From: Sipunculus nudus
Lineage: Eukaryota; Annelida; Sipuncula; Golfingiida; Sipunculidae
Reading direction: 5' to 3'
Assembly (NCBI GenBank): GCA_026874595.1
Contig: CM049306.1
Coordinates: forward strand, 28,575,519 to 28,639,518
Length of the DNA: 64,000 nt
Under the pieces are notes generated by a model that was not told the DNA's origin, ran no database searches, and saw only the letters and a list, made by a program, of their open reading frames with translations. This document shows positions 49,861-62,952 of the stretch, one piece after another; within the stretch, counting starts at the first letter, position 1; each line of letters starts with the position of its first letter. The position numbers were made by a program, and so were the translations under genes.

Positions 49861-52785
49861 TGTGTATTTAAAGATTAGGCATTCTTAAGTGGGAATTATT
49901 TACACTGATAAATGTACAATTGTAATACTATGAAAAATATAGTCTTATCATTAAAAGTTATTACTCAGAAAGCAAGCCATTACTCAGAATGCAAGCCATT
50001 GTACACAACCCTACCCAGATCATGTGTCCCTTGCATCGAATATATAGAATTCCATTTGACACAACTGTATTGTATCAAATACATAGTTGTTGTCCATATA
50101 TGGAAACTTTTAATGAATTTATTGTATTACAGCTTCAAAGCACACATACACTTTAAGAAGAGGGGTTTTTTATACTATTTAATTAATGCGCAGGATATAA
50201 TGTCAGTCTTAATATGCAGACAACAAATATCAGTTTGATAATGATATCACTGTGGATGTCAATTTTTACATATTGTTTCCGGTTATTTAAAGAGTTTCTT
50301 GACTTATGATACATGACGTGTGCTTGAACATCACTCGAATGAAATATCAAAACAAAACACACTCACAGGGGTCACGCTCGCTCAAAAGCCCAAAAATAAT
50401 TTCCAAACATATGAATTACAAAATAATTAATTTATTAATAAGTAATTATCGTTGGTTGTGGATGTCCTGGCATAAGGAATTCACCACTAGATGCCAGATC
50501 TGAGGGCTTTTCAGTCTTACAATAAGACTTATAGCCACGTCTTGTATAGAAGTAAGTTTCCCTTAGAATTTCGTTAGAAATGTTTAAATAATTTTATATA
50601 CAGAAATAAACAGACAAAAATAGAAAAGGAAAGAGACATTTAGATACAACTCTAACTTTCTGATGTGCATATTCTTGTGAGTGTATCATGGTTAATACTT
50701 ATAATAGATTGTTGTGAACCATTTATTGTGATGGGATTAAATGCAACGTTGGAACACTAGGATGTTATTATTACATATTTAAAAAATAAATTCATAGTGC
50801 CATCATAATTCCCAAGCTAGTTCTACATCAGAAATAAGTAAAATATGTGATAAAACAATAGATGATGATAATTCATCTTTAAATTTAAGTTCAAGAAAGT
50901 TTATAGGGTACACGGATATATAGACTTCTTAATTGTAATCTGAGAGGGTCTATTAAAACAGTGGTCACAAAAAAATGGTCACTAATACATACAGGGTAAA
51001 CCTCAACATTCAAATGCATGTAAGGATGCATAGAAAATATTTAGTTATCGTAGTTACACAAGTAGGCTTTGAGACTAGCTGCTGACAAGCTCTATGATAC
51101 TGTCACAAAATTATATCAAATTTGCCTAAACTTATAAAGAGGTTTAATTTGATATCTCTAGGAACCTGTTCATTAAAACTCTGCCAGAGAAGAAATCTTG
51201 AATTAATATGATTTGACATTCAAAGGCTTCTAAATATGAGATTTTGAAAGAATCCTGATTCTTAAATTGCCATATATACCATGTATATAATATCTACCAT
51301 TCCTGTGTACCGTTATAACATCTCAATAAAGTTTACCAGTCCCATGTCTTACATATATGTATTGACCTCATTGACAACATGTATTTATGTTGATGCCCAG
51401 ACTTGAACTAAGTCTACACAATATGTTTTACGGATGCTATGTGTATCATGTGACAATCTGCAGGTGCATAGGACAAGACAAGGTGACAGCTTATTTTGCA
51501 TGCTGGACATAAGCCTGCTGTCTTCTCGGGTGAGCATGCTGTCTCTAGCAGGTTGCTCCAATAAAGCTCTATCAGCTGCCCATTTTTATGACATTACTCT
51601 TACAAGTGCGGCATCAATACTAGATTAGCTGTCAATGTCACGTCTGTAAGAAGAACTACTTGGGGTATTACATGACAGATTAGGCACAGGCACAACTGTA
51701 GTGTCACCTTGTTGGCCATTATCCATCCACAACATTCTTGTCAGTTGTCTTTCTTGCCATTAAACAGTGCCATATATGCTTGTTTTTCTCTTTAAGCTTG
51801 AGTATCATAGCCACAAAATAGTAGAAACCTATGAAAATGACAATACAATGAGACAATTTGTCAGCTTGTTATTTTATGTTTCTGCCCATTTATGCTATAC
51901 TTCATCATTATTTAAAGAAAATGTTATTGTCACTAGTGTGAAGACCTTGTTTACAACCAGACTCTAAAGTAACTGAGCTTACAAGACACATGTACTTCAT
52001 CCCTTTAATGCCCTGATTTATCCTAGATTGCAGGGGTTAATGTGACGCTCTTTATATTTACATAACAGGCAATGTTTTGCTCAGTTTTAGTTTTATCTTT
52101 ACCAAACTGTCAACAACAGGTACAGAGATGCTTTGCTTTAGGTAACTAGAATCTTTTTGAAACTGAAAAAAAACATACAATATGTTTGAACTCAGAGAAT
52201 CCAACTAAATGACCGAGTTCTAGGTGCCAATCCCAGTGATTCTGAGTAACCTGAGCAGTTAAGGGTTACACAAAACTTACATACAAGTCCTGTGTATAAA
52301 CTGCCAGAGAATAGTTACGCTTATTTCTGGCAACTTTAATCAGGTGTCTAATTAAGATTCCTCTGTCTTAATTAATTAAAGAACATCATTTAATGAATGT
52401 GTTTCTTTGGTGTCATATATTCAACTTTTGGCATGCAGATTAAATACCATGACGTATTCCTGGAGTACTGAGAATCATTCAATGATTTTGTGTCCTTATT
52501 CTTGACATGCAACTGAGGGATGCAGTTGGTTTTTAACTATTGCTAGGCTATTCAGTCGTCAGTTAAGCAGATGACTAGGCCTGTGATATACATTGGTGAC
52601 CCATTTTGTTCTCCCTTTAGGCAGACAACTATAACATGCAGTTAGTCCAGCTAGGGGTTGAAGGACATAACTTGTCTCTGGTTTATAGGCAGGTAAATAT
52701 GGAATGCAGATTGTCAACAATTATTCTAGGATATTGGGACTCATTTAACTTGTAAAAGAAAAAGTAGGGATTTATAGTCCCTGTG
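49861..52785. other. Unique DNA, no gene recognised
   Basis: Frames at 49912-50238, 50306-50503, 51434-51628 and 51767-51967 (all +) show no known domain. No family repeats were seen. Confidence 0.5.
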
Positions 52786-53052
52786 GTGACATAAAAGCAG
52801 ACCTAACTATCTTGCTAGTGAAGCTGGCTTTGCTAGCAAATCAGTTGGTACGCCAGACTTATGCGCCACCAACATGGGTTCGAATCCGGGATTGGCGCCA
52901 TGTTTTCCCCTGAACAAATTGTATTCATAACAAATGGGGGCTTGTCCAACGTGATGGTAAAACTTTGTGGCCCAGGGAAAAAGCTCACCAATGTGTGTGA
53001 CTCACGGGATAATTAGTCTTGTTCCAATAGCAAAATGCTCTCAAGAAGGGGT
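52786..53052 (+). repeat. tRNA-derived SINE, unit 1
   Basis: TAGCAAATCAGTTGG (52834-52848) resembles an A box, and GGTTCGAATCC (52877-52887) is a perfect B box. The text between (TACGCCAGACTTATG) follows tRNA order. The tRNA-like head is followed by about 150 bp of unrelated body. Transcription by RNA polymerase III from these boxes would be expected for an active SINE. It is followed by a second unit in the same direction. Confidence 0.75.
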
Positions 53053-53200
53053 GTGTTACGGGATGCACATAAAAGCGGACCGAACTGTCTCGCTAGTGAA
53101 GCTTGCTTTTCTAGTGTAGCAGTTGGAACGTAGGACATGTGCGCCACCGACATGGGTTCGACTCCCAGATCTGCACAGAACAATTTGTCTTTGTAACAGT
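53053..53200 (+). repeat. tRNA-derived SINE, unit 2
   Basis: 'CACATAAAAGCGGACCGAAC' and 'CGCTAGTGAAGCT' repeat the start of unit 1 with an offset of about 265 bp. An A-box-like 'TAGTGTAGCAGTTGG' and a perfect B box GGTTCGACTCC (53156-53166) follow, with GTGCGCCACCGACATG between as in unit 1. The minus-strand frame 53056-53370 is a by-product. Confidence 0.75.
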
Positions 53201-53500
53201 GACCATAAGCTTAACTGAAGAATTGGGTTAAGTGACTTTGAGCTTTGACCTTGTGAAATCAAAATCACTTGGCTTCTTCTCATATTGGTAGGACAGCCAT
53301 ATGTGAAACATGGAACGTTTGATATGAAAAGTTTGCCTTGCCTTGTGACCCCGAAATTGAGTTCTTGCATTAGTAGTGGGACACCAAACTGGAGTTATGA
53401 TCAAGACACAACTGTGTGGACAGACAGATGGACAAAAAGGCAGGGTGATTAATTACTATAGGGCACCAACTTTTTTAAAGCTGGGCTATAAAGAATTGAT
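53201..53500 (+). repeat. Family B-like 3' end
   Basis: The text ends GGACAGACAGATGGACAAAA, then GGGTGATTAATTACTATAGG, then GCACCAACTTTTTTAAAGCTGGGC. This is the same order as 18985-19064 (microsatellite, GTGATCACTATAGGG, inverted arms), with the arms decayed. Confidence 0.6.
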
Positions 53501-56137
53501 AAACTAGCTGATCTCTAAGGAGTTGCGAACAGATATGCAAAAGTACCAGTATGTCTAAAACTGGTCTTTGATAATTCAATGAACTTCCCATTTCTATCTG
53601 CAGGCACATACACCAATGCCATTTCAATTAGCAGACCATTAATCATCCAACACCACATGTATGGAATCATCCTACAGCATTAAATGTAGTATGTCCCATT
53701 ACATTCAATACATGTCATGATACATTTCATATTAATGTAAGGTTGGCTTAAATATATGGCTGAGATATTCAAGATTTAACTTCATCATGCTGGCTGCATG
53801 TATAAAACAATCTGATCATGCAAAACCAGAACAAATGTTAGTCTAACTTATTATATGATTGTGAGTTTTTCTCAAACTTACTCAACTATATACATATTAT
53901 ATATTTCCTTTTCTACATACAATACATTCCTTGACTTATACCATTTCTTCTACTTCCATCATGCTGAGTTACTATATGTAACCACTTGTGAACTTCTGGA
54001 ATACAATGGTACCAACCAAACAGCATTCTTCATGTCTGTTATATGGTAATTGGTTCATGATAATTCAATTTTATGGATACATGGCTACATGGGAAAACCT
54101 TCGCCTATGAGCATATATTCATTCAAATTAGATATAATGTCACTGGTTGCATGTAAATATGGAAAAAGGATTAAGTTGTAACCAAAGGCTAACAATATTA
54201 AAGTGGTCATATTAAAGAGTTAAAATGATACACTACTGCATAAAAATAATGCATCCTGTTATGTGCTAGGAACGTAACATTACATTATCTCAGGTAAGGA
54301 TACATATTGTGATACTTAACTGACAATAAAACACAAATATATATACATATATATGTAGTCTCGATTCAAAGCCAGCGATCTTCCTTGTCCACAGAAAGAT
54401 AATCAAACTTATTCTTTAAAACTTATTAGCAAAATATATATTTCCCCCAAATGATTCACAAATCATAAGCCATTCAAGAAGGGGTTGATGACATTTCATC
54501 CATTGTGCCTAAAAGGGTGTTCTGCTGACCAACTATTTTTAAATGTCAATCTCCCTTTTCATAGGATATCAAATATCATCTACATACACATACAGAAACA
54601 CATAATAATACATATATATATATATACACAATATCACAATGTATCAGTGTACAAGCTAGTTTACAGTTAGAGCCCAAGAGTGTACAGTTACACTACATGC
54701 AAGTATACATTTTATCCAAGAAAAGCAGCCATAAAATAACCTATTAAGTTATCCTTTTGATTAATACTAGTTCAGTTGTGGATTAAAACAATGTCAGTAC
54801 TAAAACAATTTAAACGTATATTGTCAAAGGAAGGACAAAAGAACTATCTGTATCTACATACACACCTATCTTCTGTTACAGACGAGACTGAGATTGCTAA
54901 GTTTTACTGCAACAGATTTGTTTCTTCACACATTGTGACACACAATCATGTGGATAGACTGTCAGCCAGTGAGCTGAACTGTTTCAGTATCTTATTCCAC
55001 ATGGTGCACCCTTGGTCACCAGTCAATACCTAACTATTTAGTTAGCCTTCGTGTCACAAAATAAACATGGCAAGAGTTGTCAAAGCCTGTGAATATCTGA
55101 GGTGGGCAAGTCAAATAGTGTCATCCATTCCTGCTGCAGAGAAATGAATATAACTGCTGATTTATACAGGCCTGGGACTGCACTGCCTCAGCTGCATTGA
55201 ACTCTGGCGACTTCTATCATCACTTTGTAGGGACCAGACAATAATGCAGGCCTGTCAGAGCTAAAACTGTGCTGTAATGGCTGCCATGGGAGAGGGGAAT
55301 CATTTGGGAGGAGATTATCCAGGGACCTCCTAGAAATAAAAGATCTGGACCAACATGGTGGCAGCTTCCTAAATTAAGCGATTTGTCTCACAGTCTCAAG
55401 TCAGCAGGATTTGTTTTTATAGATTTATCTTGTCGGAGGTTCGTCAAAATTGCTCCAACAGTTTCTGTTTCACGTGCATAAGGCACAACTCTACACTCCC
55501 TGGGAAGTTAACGAATTGACAAACATGATCTTGGGAACTTTAGAGATTCACATTTTTATGATGAATTTGTTCAATTCAAAAGTGGATGGTTTCCAGCTGA
55601 TGAATTTCAGCCAACTTAATAGGTGCAACTGAAAACCTATCACCATTAAGATGGACCTCTAAAATAAGAGAAATGAAAGGCCAAGCCAATCAATTTTGTC
55701 TGCAACCAAATTGCCATTTTAAAACAGAAGCTCCAATGGCATGCTACTTGATACATGAGATTTACCCAGGGACTGGGATAGATGATCCCCTCTCAGAGCT
55801 GTTCTTTGTTATCCTGATAATTGGGGGTTTTTTATTACTGGAGCACTCTCTTCATTATAATATTCACATTCCTACTAATTTCTAGAATTTTTAAGAATGT
55901 GTATCAGAAGTAATATTCCTGCAAGTGTAAACCATATTTTTTAATGGATTTAATCCACTGCACTTACATAATATCATGTTTCTTCATAGTATATACAAAT
56001 GAACTGAGTATTGCTTCTGTTGAAAATGGCTTTAAATTAAATGAAATTCAAATTTGTTATTTATTATTAAAAAAAAACTTTAAAATATGCTTGAATAGAA
56101 ATTGCAGATTTCTGAGTGACCCTTGTGAATTGTTTAA
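53501..56137. other. Unique DNA, no gene recognised
   Basis: Frames at 53855-54049, 54485-54670, 54776-55033, 55450-55632 and 55673-55885 (+) have no recognised domain. The last has a hydrophobic segment (LFFVILIIGGFLLLE) that is probably chance. Confidence 0.5.
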
Positions 56138-58757
56138 ACAAGGGACCTATGGGTCATGGCGCTCAGCTGTTATATATGATAAAAAAATATTATTTAGAAA
56201 TGAGGCACATGCTGGTTTTGTGTGGTAATAAATATAAGCTGTATTATGAGTTGTTGTTGTTTAGCTTATGTATGATTTTGATAGTTCCTTTGGAGACAGG
56301 GAAGAGGATTGATTTCATTTATTTTATTAACAAATGGAGTACTATTGTCACACAGATTTTGACTTGGCCATATAACTTATAAGCAGAACATATAATATAA
56401 GAGTTTAACTATTTATTAAAAAAAAATTACAAATATTGTCCCAAATATAATTTTTATTAAAAATAATAAGAGAATCATATGATTTTTTAAAAATGAAATA
56501 TAACTGAAATGATTATTAAAATAATATTAAAGAATATATTCATGAATGCATTCATGAATACATTTTGAAAGTATTTGCACGAGTATTCATATACTTTCAT
56601 TTTTACCTGAATTCCCATTCTTTATGCAAGAAATTTTATAATGGAGTACATAATCATATTCGTATTTAAATACAATTACAAAGTATTTGCACCATGTCTG
56701 GTATTTATTCAGTTTTCACCAAACAATGATGTTGAGAATCCAGAATATACAAAAATCACACATTTAAATAATGATCATAAGTACCTGGTTTTATGGCTTT
56801 TATTTATATTAAAAAATAACTGTAAAAAATCATTTTGGACTAATTTCACATCAATGTACACACTAGACACAGTAGGAATCTAGATTAATATTATCAACTG
56901 CATCTTTGTCTATCATTAATTTCCTTCATATGATCCCTAATGATTAGTAATGAATAATATGATTTACTTCTTTATCATTAAAATTGAACTGAAAAATGCC
57001 ATAGGTGACTGCATGGTGTTATTTGGAATACATGACATTCTTCCCATCGATACAAGATTCTTATATCATCAGTAACTGCAAGTTAATTTCCTGTTATTAT
57101 AAACTAACAAATTCCTTTTCTATTTTTCTTTAATTTGTTATTAAAAACCAATAAAAATTTATTAATTTATTGCTTATTATTATGTTGTTGGTTAAAACTT
57201 CTAGATGAGTTGGGTTGGACACCTGGATCAACTGTGGCTGGCCATAAGCTGCCTGGATTCCGTGTATGCCTCGCCTCAAGCATGCATAATACAGGTGACT
57301 CAAGAGGGGCTGGAGAGAGCCAAAGTCTGACAGGGTCTCATAAAAAACATTAATAAAAGCTACAATTTTTGGCCAATTTCTTTCAGCTTTCTAAACTAAA
57401 AAACTGAAATCCATATGTGTGCATGAAATGAAAATTATATCAACAGTGCTCACAGGAAACAAACGTGCCATGGTCACAGTTGGGCAAAATTTAAGGTACT
57501 AATTTTATATTTATACTAATAACTTATAAAATTTGAAAAATTCAGAACTAATTTTGGGTATTCAATTGAATCTTGATTAAATAATGTTACATCCCTGACA
57601 AAAAAATCTCTAGCTTCAGCAATGCCCTTGTTAAGGGAGTAAATATATTTCTTGATTTTTTACAAAGTGCATTATGTTTGGGCCCATAACTTAAAACAAT
57701 TACGCAATACTGACATCATTCTGGCATGTGCATAGAGATTGAAAAATATGTATATTATTTATGATTAAAGTCAGATCAGTGGTTTTGATATTTGGCAGTC
57801 TTGAAGTGTAACAATTGGTTTTTAATGGAAAAATGAAGTTTTTCATTAATATCTCGAAGGTATTAAGTCCTAGTGACCAAATTCTTGGCATGGTAGGGGA
57901 TTTTGGAGACATCTAACTGTATGCCAAATTTAAGGAACTTAGAGCTGAAGCTGGGGAGCTGAGCTCTTGCAAACTGCATAACACTAGCTTGATGTAAACA
58001 ATATGTGACATGGTGTTTGAAAACTTGAATAAAATCTACAGTTTTTGATCAACTGGTTTCAAATTTTTGGTGTTAACAGTTGAAATGCTAACAAAAACAT
58101 GCTGTGAAAATTAAATTCACAGTACTTACAGGAAAAAAACGTGCCATGGTCAAATTTGGGCAAAATTTAAGGTACCAATTTTTTATTTTTATTAATATTT
58201 TAAAAAATTTAAAAGATTTTCATATAATTTTGGGTATACAATTTAATTTTGATTAATTTAAGTTATATTACTGGAAAAAAGGTCCATAGCTTTAACATTT
58301 TTTGTGTTAAGTGATCAAATATCTTTCCTGAATTTTTACAAAATGCATTATGTTTGGGCCCATAACTTTTTTAAATTAAATAATACAGACATAACTTCTG
58401 GCATGTACATAGGAACTATATAGAGGAATATTTATGGTAAATATGAGGAAAAACAGATGAGTGGTTTTGATATTAGGCAGTCCTGAAGTGTGAAAATAGG
58501 TTTTTAATAAAAAATTGAGGTTTTTCCTTAATTTCTCAAAGGAACCCAGTTGCAAAGACCCAGTTTTTGGCTTGGTAGGGGATCTTGGGGACATCTAACA
58601 TTATGCCGAATTTTGGATTCCTAGGTCTTACGGTTTCAAAACGTGCCACATCTATGGATGGACAGACAGACGGACGGACGGACGGCACGACAGACGGACG
58701 GACGACGGACAATGGACCACGACTATAGCTCAGATGACTTATAGTCAGCTGAGCTAA
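56138..58757 (+). mobile_element. JA-family element, full length (2.62 kb)
   Basis: The single 5' terminus is at 56138 (ACAAGGGACCTATGGGTCAT, then GGCGCTCAGCTG). The J half carries the perfect 24-bp palindrome (56537-56560). The leader at 57180-57350 (GTTGGTTAAAACTTCTAGAT) matches 31836. Two 680-bp modules begin near 57376 and 58056. A GGACGG microsatellite (58655-58712) and the 3' hairpin (58727-58755) close it. It is collinear with 30868-33248, which fixes both ends of the family. Frames inside are by-products. Confidence 0.85.
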
Positions 58758-59937
58758 TAAAATTATCCACAATTAAGCCTATCTAGGGAAATATCCCTGA
58801 AGTATTTATACTATTTATACAATCTATACTTATGACTTGCAAAGAAAATTTTAATTAATCTCATTCCAAAAAAAAAAAAAGAATTACAAAAAATACAATA
58901 AGAAGATCAAATTATAAACTTACACCAAATTAGGTAGTCAACATCTTAAAATATCAACAGGAAACAAGTTTTATTTTTATTTTTGTGCTTCCATATCTTC
59001 TTTAACTGTGATGTAAGTAATCTGATGTTGAAAAGATTCAATGGATTCTTTGAAGGAATGGCCCCCACGAGACAAGAAATGACACACTAGTGACCTGCTG
59101 ATGTCTGATGACCCTCCCCATGGTTTGTTTCTTCAGGCTGGCATTCATTTAATCTACAACACTTGGTATATCTACTGCGCCTTAGTGTTACAGCTGAGCC
59201 ATCAATTTAATGATAGACATAATTCTGGTGGTTTTACTAAAAAAAAAGAAAACAGTCAATACAAAACCTGTTCATGCAGCCGTTTTTTTATAAGCCATTT
59301 TTTAAATGCTTCATGCTTCCACAACAAATCAAATTTTCAAAACTATCTTTTCCAAAAAGGTATGAATAAACTTTTTCACCTTTTATAGCTTATTTGCATA
59401 TCAGAATTACCTAATGGTATTTTGTCACTTGTTAACTAGGCTTAAAGATAATGTGACTTTGTCTTTTTGTTCACATATAGTAGAAATAATGCGCTATATT
59501 TCTCATTCGAAGGGTGATATCTTAAAATAAGAAATACCAGTATATAAAGAATGAGTTTAAGCACCTATTCAAAGTTATTGAAATTCACATTTCACAAAAA
59601 AAGCCTGCATTTGCCATAACACTTATCTAATATCAAGTGTGAACTTGCATTTTGACTAAAAATATACAACCTGGAATCAGACTGCTACTCAGTTCAAGGG
59701 TTTCACCTCATGGTAGCTGTATACTGCTATTACTGGTTTGACCAGGGGCACCCCATGCACGCCTCCAGTAATGTTGGAATTGAGGTCTTGCTAACTTAAT
59801 AATCACTATGATCCTTGGGCTAAAGCACTAAATGGCTTATATATGTCAGTCTTGGTTATTGTATGTAAAAGTTCTGAAGTCAATTGATTTCAAATAAATT
59901 TATGTTTTTGGGCACGAATGAACAAACATGTATACAC
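58758..59937. other. Unique DNA, no gene seen
   Basis: The frame 59101-59388 (+) has no recognised domain. Nothing else was seen. Confidence 0.4.
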
Positions 59938-60105
59938 TATACAGGGAAACCTCACCTAACCAATTCCTCAGTTTTATCACCACATCAAAATAATGACCAC
60001 TTGTTTACAGTCCTGATTCTTTTCTGCTCTTTATAACAGACCTTGCTTAGATAACCACCTCGTAAATATGTTGGTGGTTATTTCGAGTTTTAACAGTATT
60101 TATAC
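59938..60105. mobile_element. Decayed Tigger-like end
   Basis: TATACAGGGAAACCTCACCT at 59938 resembles the TACAGTGAAACC start of the element at 35690. Nearby text is rich in 'ACCAC' and 'ATAACC' words. The matching inverse end is not clear (TTAACAGTA at 60092 is a weak candidate). Confidence 0.35.
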
Positions 60106-60738
60106 GTCTCAGAATAATTTATAATGGTCCTAAAAAAGGAAGGCTTAGAGAGAAACTTGATAGTAAGAAATACAGGTGGACTGTTTCCTAAAAGCAAACA
60201 TATCCACACAGGTGCATAACTTGGACATCTTGAAACAGGCAAGTATCTGTGAATCTGGCGCAACCTGTAAATTCATTTTCAGTATATTATATGACCATTT
60301 GAAGGTGCTGATGACAGACCTGGCTGTTAATTAATTGAGTGGCACTGCATGAACACTAATGAACTGTCAGTGATATAAAACAGCCGCTCATGTGACAATT
60401 AACACAGCTGGTCGTATGACAAAATAGGTGGTCAATCACTTTTGGCCAATTTGATGTCTGACAGCTGTAGATTATACAGCATCAACTAAATTTGTCCATA
60501 GGGTCCTATAAAGTACTGCTCAATGCATCTGAATAATGTAAAAAAAAATGACAAAATGTTGAAATCTCTTAAATGTACCAATTACAAGCAGATAACATTT
60601 ACTTGTTTATAACTGAATATCAGTTTTGAATGAAAATCTTATACTTTTTATTATAATTTTTATAGAATAAAATTTTTTTTAAGATTGTACGTCATGTTAA
60701 AGTCTATATATAACAGGATAAAATGTTAATGAATGATT
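60106..60738. other. Unique AT-rich DNA, nothing seen
   Basis: No repeat or gene feature recognised. Confidence 0.4.
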
Positions 60739-60783
<45 letters not shown>

Positions 60784-60784
60784 C

Positions 60785-60836
<52 letters not shown>

Positions 60837-60837
<1 letters not shown>

Positions 60838-61163
60838 CGAGGCCCAGATTAGAATCTGGCCCAATTTAAAACTGGGCCAGCCCAGATCAAAATTTTGATT
60901 TGGATCGGCCCAGATCAAAAACCTAATCTGGGCCCTACCAGTTTCAAACTGGGCCAGCCCAGATTAGAATTTTGATCTGGGCCGGTCAAGATTAAAATCC
61001 TGTGGTGAAGACTTCAGGATTTAAATCTGGTCTGGACAGATTTAAAACTGGGCCAGCCGAGATTAGAATTTTGATCTGGGCCAGTCGGGTTAACAATCCT
61101 GTGATGGACTGATTTTAAACTGGACCAGCCCAGATCAGAATCCTTATCTACTCCTAGGCTGGC
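60837..61163 (+). repeat. Left arm of the foldback-like element
   Basis: A chain of AGATCAAAATTTTGATCT-type palindromes with GGGCCAGCCCAG linkers. It includes CTGTGGTGAAGACTTCAGG (60999), mirrored in the right arm at 62725-62745 as CCTGAAGTCTTCACCTCAGG. Confidence 0.9.
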
Positions 61164-62498
61164 TTTAATTACACTATATTTACCTAGCTGGCCTTTAAAC
61201 AATTCAAAGAATTTGTAAAACATTGTAAGTCAATAATAATTAATAATTTATGAATTTATTTCATATTCTATGAAAATATCATTGGTTGGACTCCTGTCAT
61301 ATTTATTTTGTAATTTATCCTCTAATGTGAAATGTCTAAAATATAATTATAAAATAATCATCTTAAAATTGGTATTTTACAGCTAAAAACTACAAATATA
61401 TCTTGCAGAACATGTGCATTAATTAAACAAACTAAAACAAAATTTAATCAATCATTAATATAATATCATAAGTTGGCATTTTGGGTCTGTGATCCCCCCC
61501 CCCCAGTCACCCATTAAAAATTTGCACATATTGTAACATTGGACCTAGAACTTATAACATACTACATATAAAGGAAAGAAGGCCCTGAAACATCTATTAA
61601 GATACCTGAACTTAAGTCACTGAAATTAGGTGACTGAAATTTAGCAATCAGAAAAATATATATCTAGTGTACATAAATTAGGTTGATATTTGCCAATTTG
61701 TGTGAATTATTAACAGGATCATAATGTACCGGTATTTAGATAGAACAGTGGGAACAATATTCACCAACTCAGCATTTTAACTATTGAAGGTAGAGAATAT
61801 TTGTATTGCAGTATTTCACTTACTTCAATTTAGATTAGATATCAGTTAATAGATTAGCTGTTTTTTTAAGTTATTAACTCCAAAGTGAAACCTCCACCAT
61901 GTTTGTCACCCTCTGAAATAAAATTCTAAATCCAATTTCCATGCATGTTCACCTCTATTTCTGAGACTGCCAAATGACAGCAATCATATCATTTTCTCAG
62001 CTGAGGATTTGCGCAACTGAAAATTACAGTAACGGTATCACGAACCTCTCCCTAGCCCCATGTTAGGGCACAATGTCATGCTGCTCACCCAAATGAGCAT
62101 CAAGACTGATAAATTACTTTTGTTCACTTATAAATAAGTAAAGCTGGTATTTAATTATACATGTATATATTTAATATTACACATGTAACTTTGATATTCA
62201 GAACAGAAAATTAACTCCGTTAAGTTGAAAATTTGATATAAGGTCAAGCAGATGTCTCAGAATTGACACATATTCTAAACTCTGATTAATTATGGTAGTT
62301 GGTTTAAGTTAAGTTCAAATGTGAACTTGCATGCTTGAAGAAAAGATGAAACTAAAGAAGCATATTACATTTGTTCGTTAGCTTTTTCCTCACTAAACTA
62401 TTTTAAATGATCCTGTTCATTATGTGTTTTGTGCCCTTCAAAATGGTATATCTGGAATAAATGTTTACTGTATTATCTGATTCAAGATGATAAAAATC

Positions 62499-62904
62499 AA
62501 GCTAGCCTAAGATTAGATAAGGATTCTGATCTGGTTAGGACCAGTTTAAATTCAGTCCACCACAGGATTGTAATCTTGACTAGCCCAGATTAAAATTTTG
62601 ATCTGGGCCGACCCAGTTTAAAATCAGTCCACCACAGGATTGTAAACTTAACCAGCCCAGATCAAAATTCTAATCTGGGCCAGCCCAGTTTAAATTCAGT
62701 CCAGACCAGATTAAATTTTAATCCTGAAGTCTTCACCTCAGGATTTTAATCTGGACTGGCCCAGATCAAAATTTTAATCTGGCTGGCCCAGTTTTAAACT
62801 GGTCTGGCCCAGATTAGAATTTTGATCTGGGCCGGTCCAAATCAAAATTTTGATCTGGGCTGGCCCATTTTTAAATTGGGCCAGATTTTAATCTGGGCCT
62901 CGAC
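62499..62904 (-). repeat. Right arm of the foldback-like element
   Basis: The reverse complement of the left arm, with additional units: the CAGTCCACCACAGGATTG word occurs at 62555 and 62614 and is single in the left arm. Confidence 0.9.
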
Positions 62905-62952
62905 ATATATATATATATATATAAAATATATATATATATCTCTATATATATA

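Larger units (their letters stand above)
60739..62952. mobile_element. Large foldback-like inverted-repeat element bounded by TC/TA tracts
   Basis: Left arm 60837-61163 and right arm 62499-62904 are reverse complements over their length. The inverse of the right arm starts GTCGAGGCCCAGATT like the left arm's TTCGAGGCCCAGATT, and both end with a TAGGCTRGCTT-type word. The right arm is about 80 bp longer, with extra internal units. Each arm is a chain of short palindromes (CCCAGATCAAAATTTTGATC then TGGG) joined by GGCC(A/G)GCCCAG linkers. Outer ends are (TC)n(TA)n at 60739-60836 and (TA)n at 62905-62952. The 1.3-kb interior is AT-rich with no gene (it includes an 11-C run at 61494-61504). The frame 61014-61223 reads through arm repeats and is an artefact. 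Confidence 0.75.

Noticed and set aside
53056-53370. 104-codon minus-strand frame
   Set aside because: It lies over the SINE unit and the B-like 3' end and shows no domain.
61014-61223. Open frame with repeated NSNLGWPSFKSV-like text
   Set aside because: It reads through the palindromic arm units of the foldback-like element, and the same words occur in both directions.
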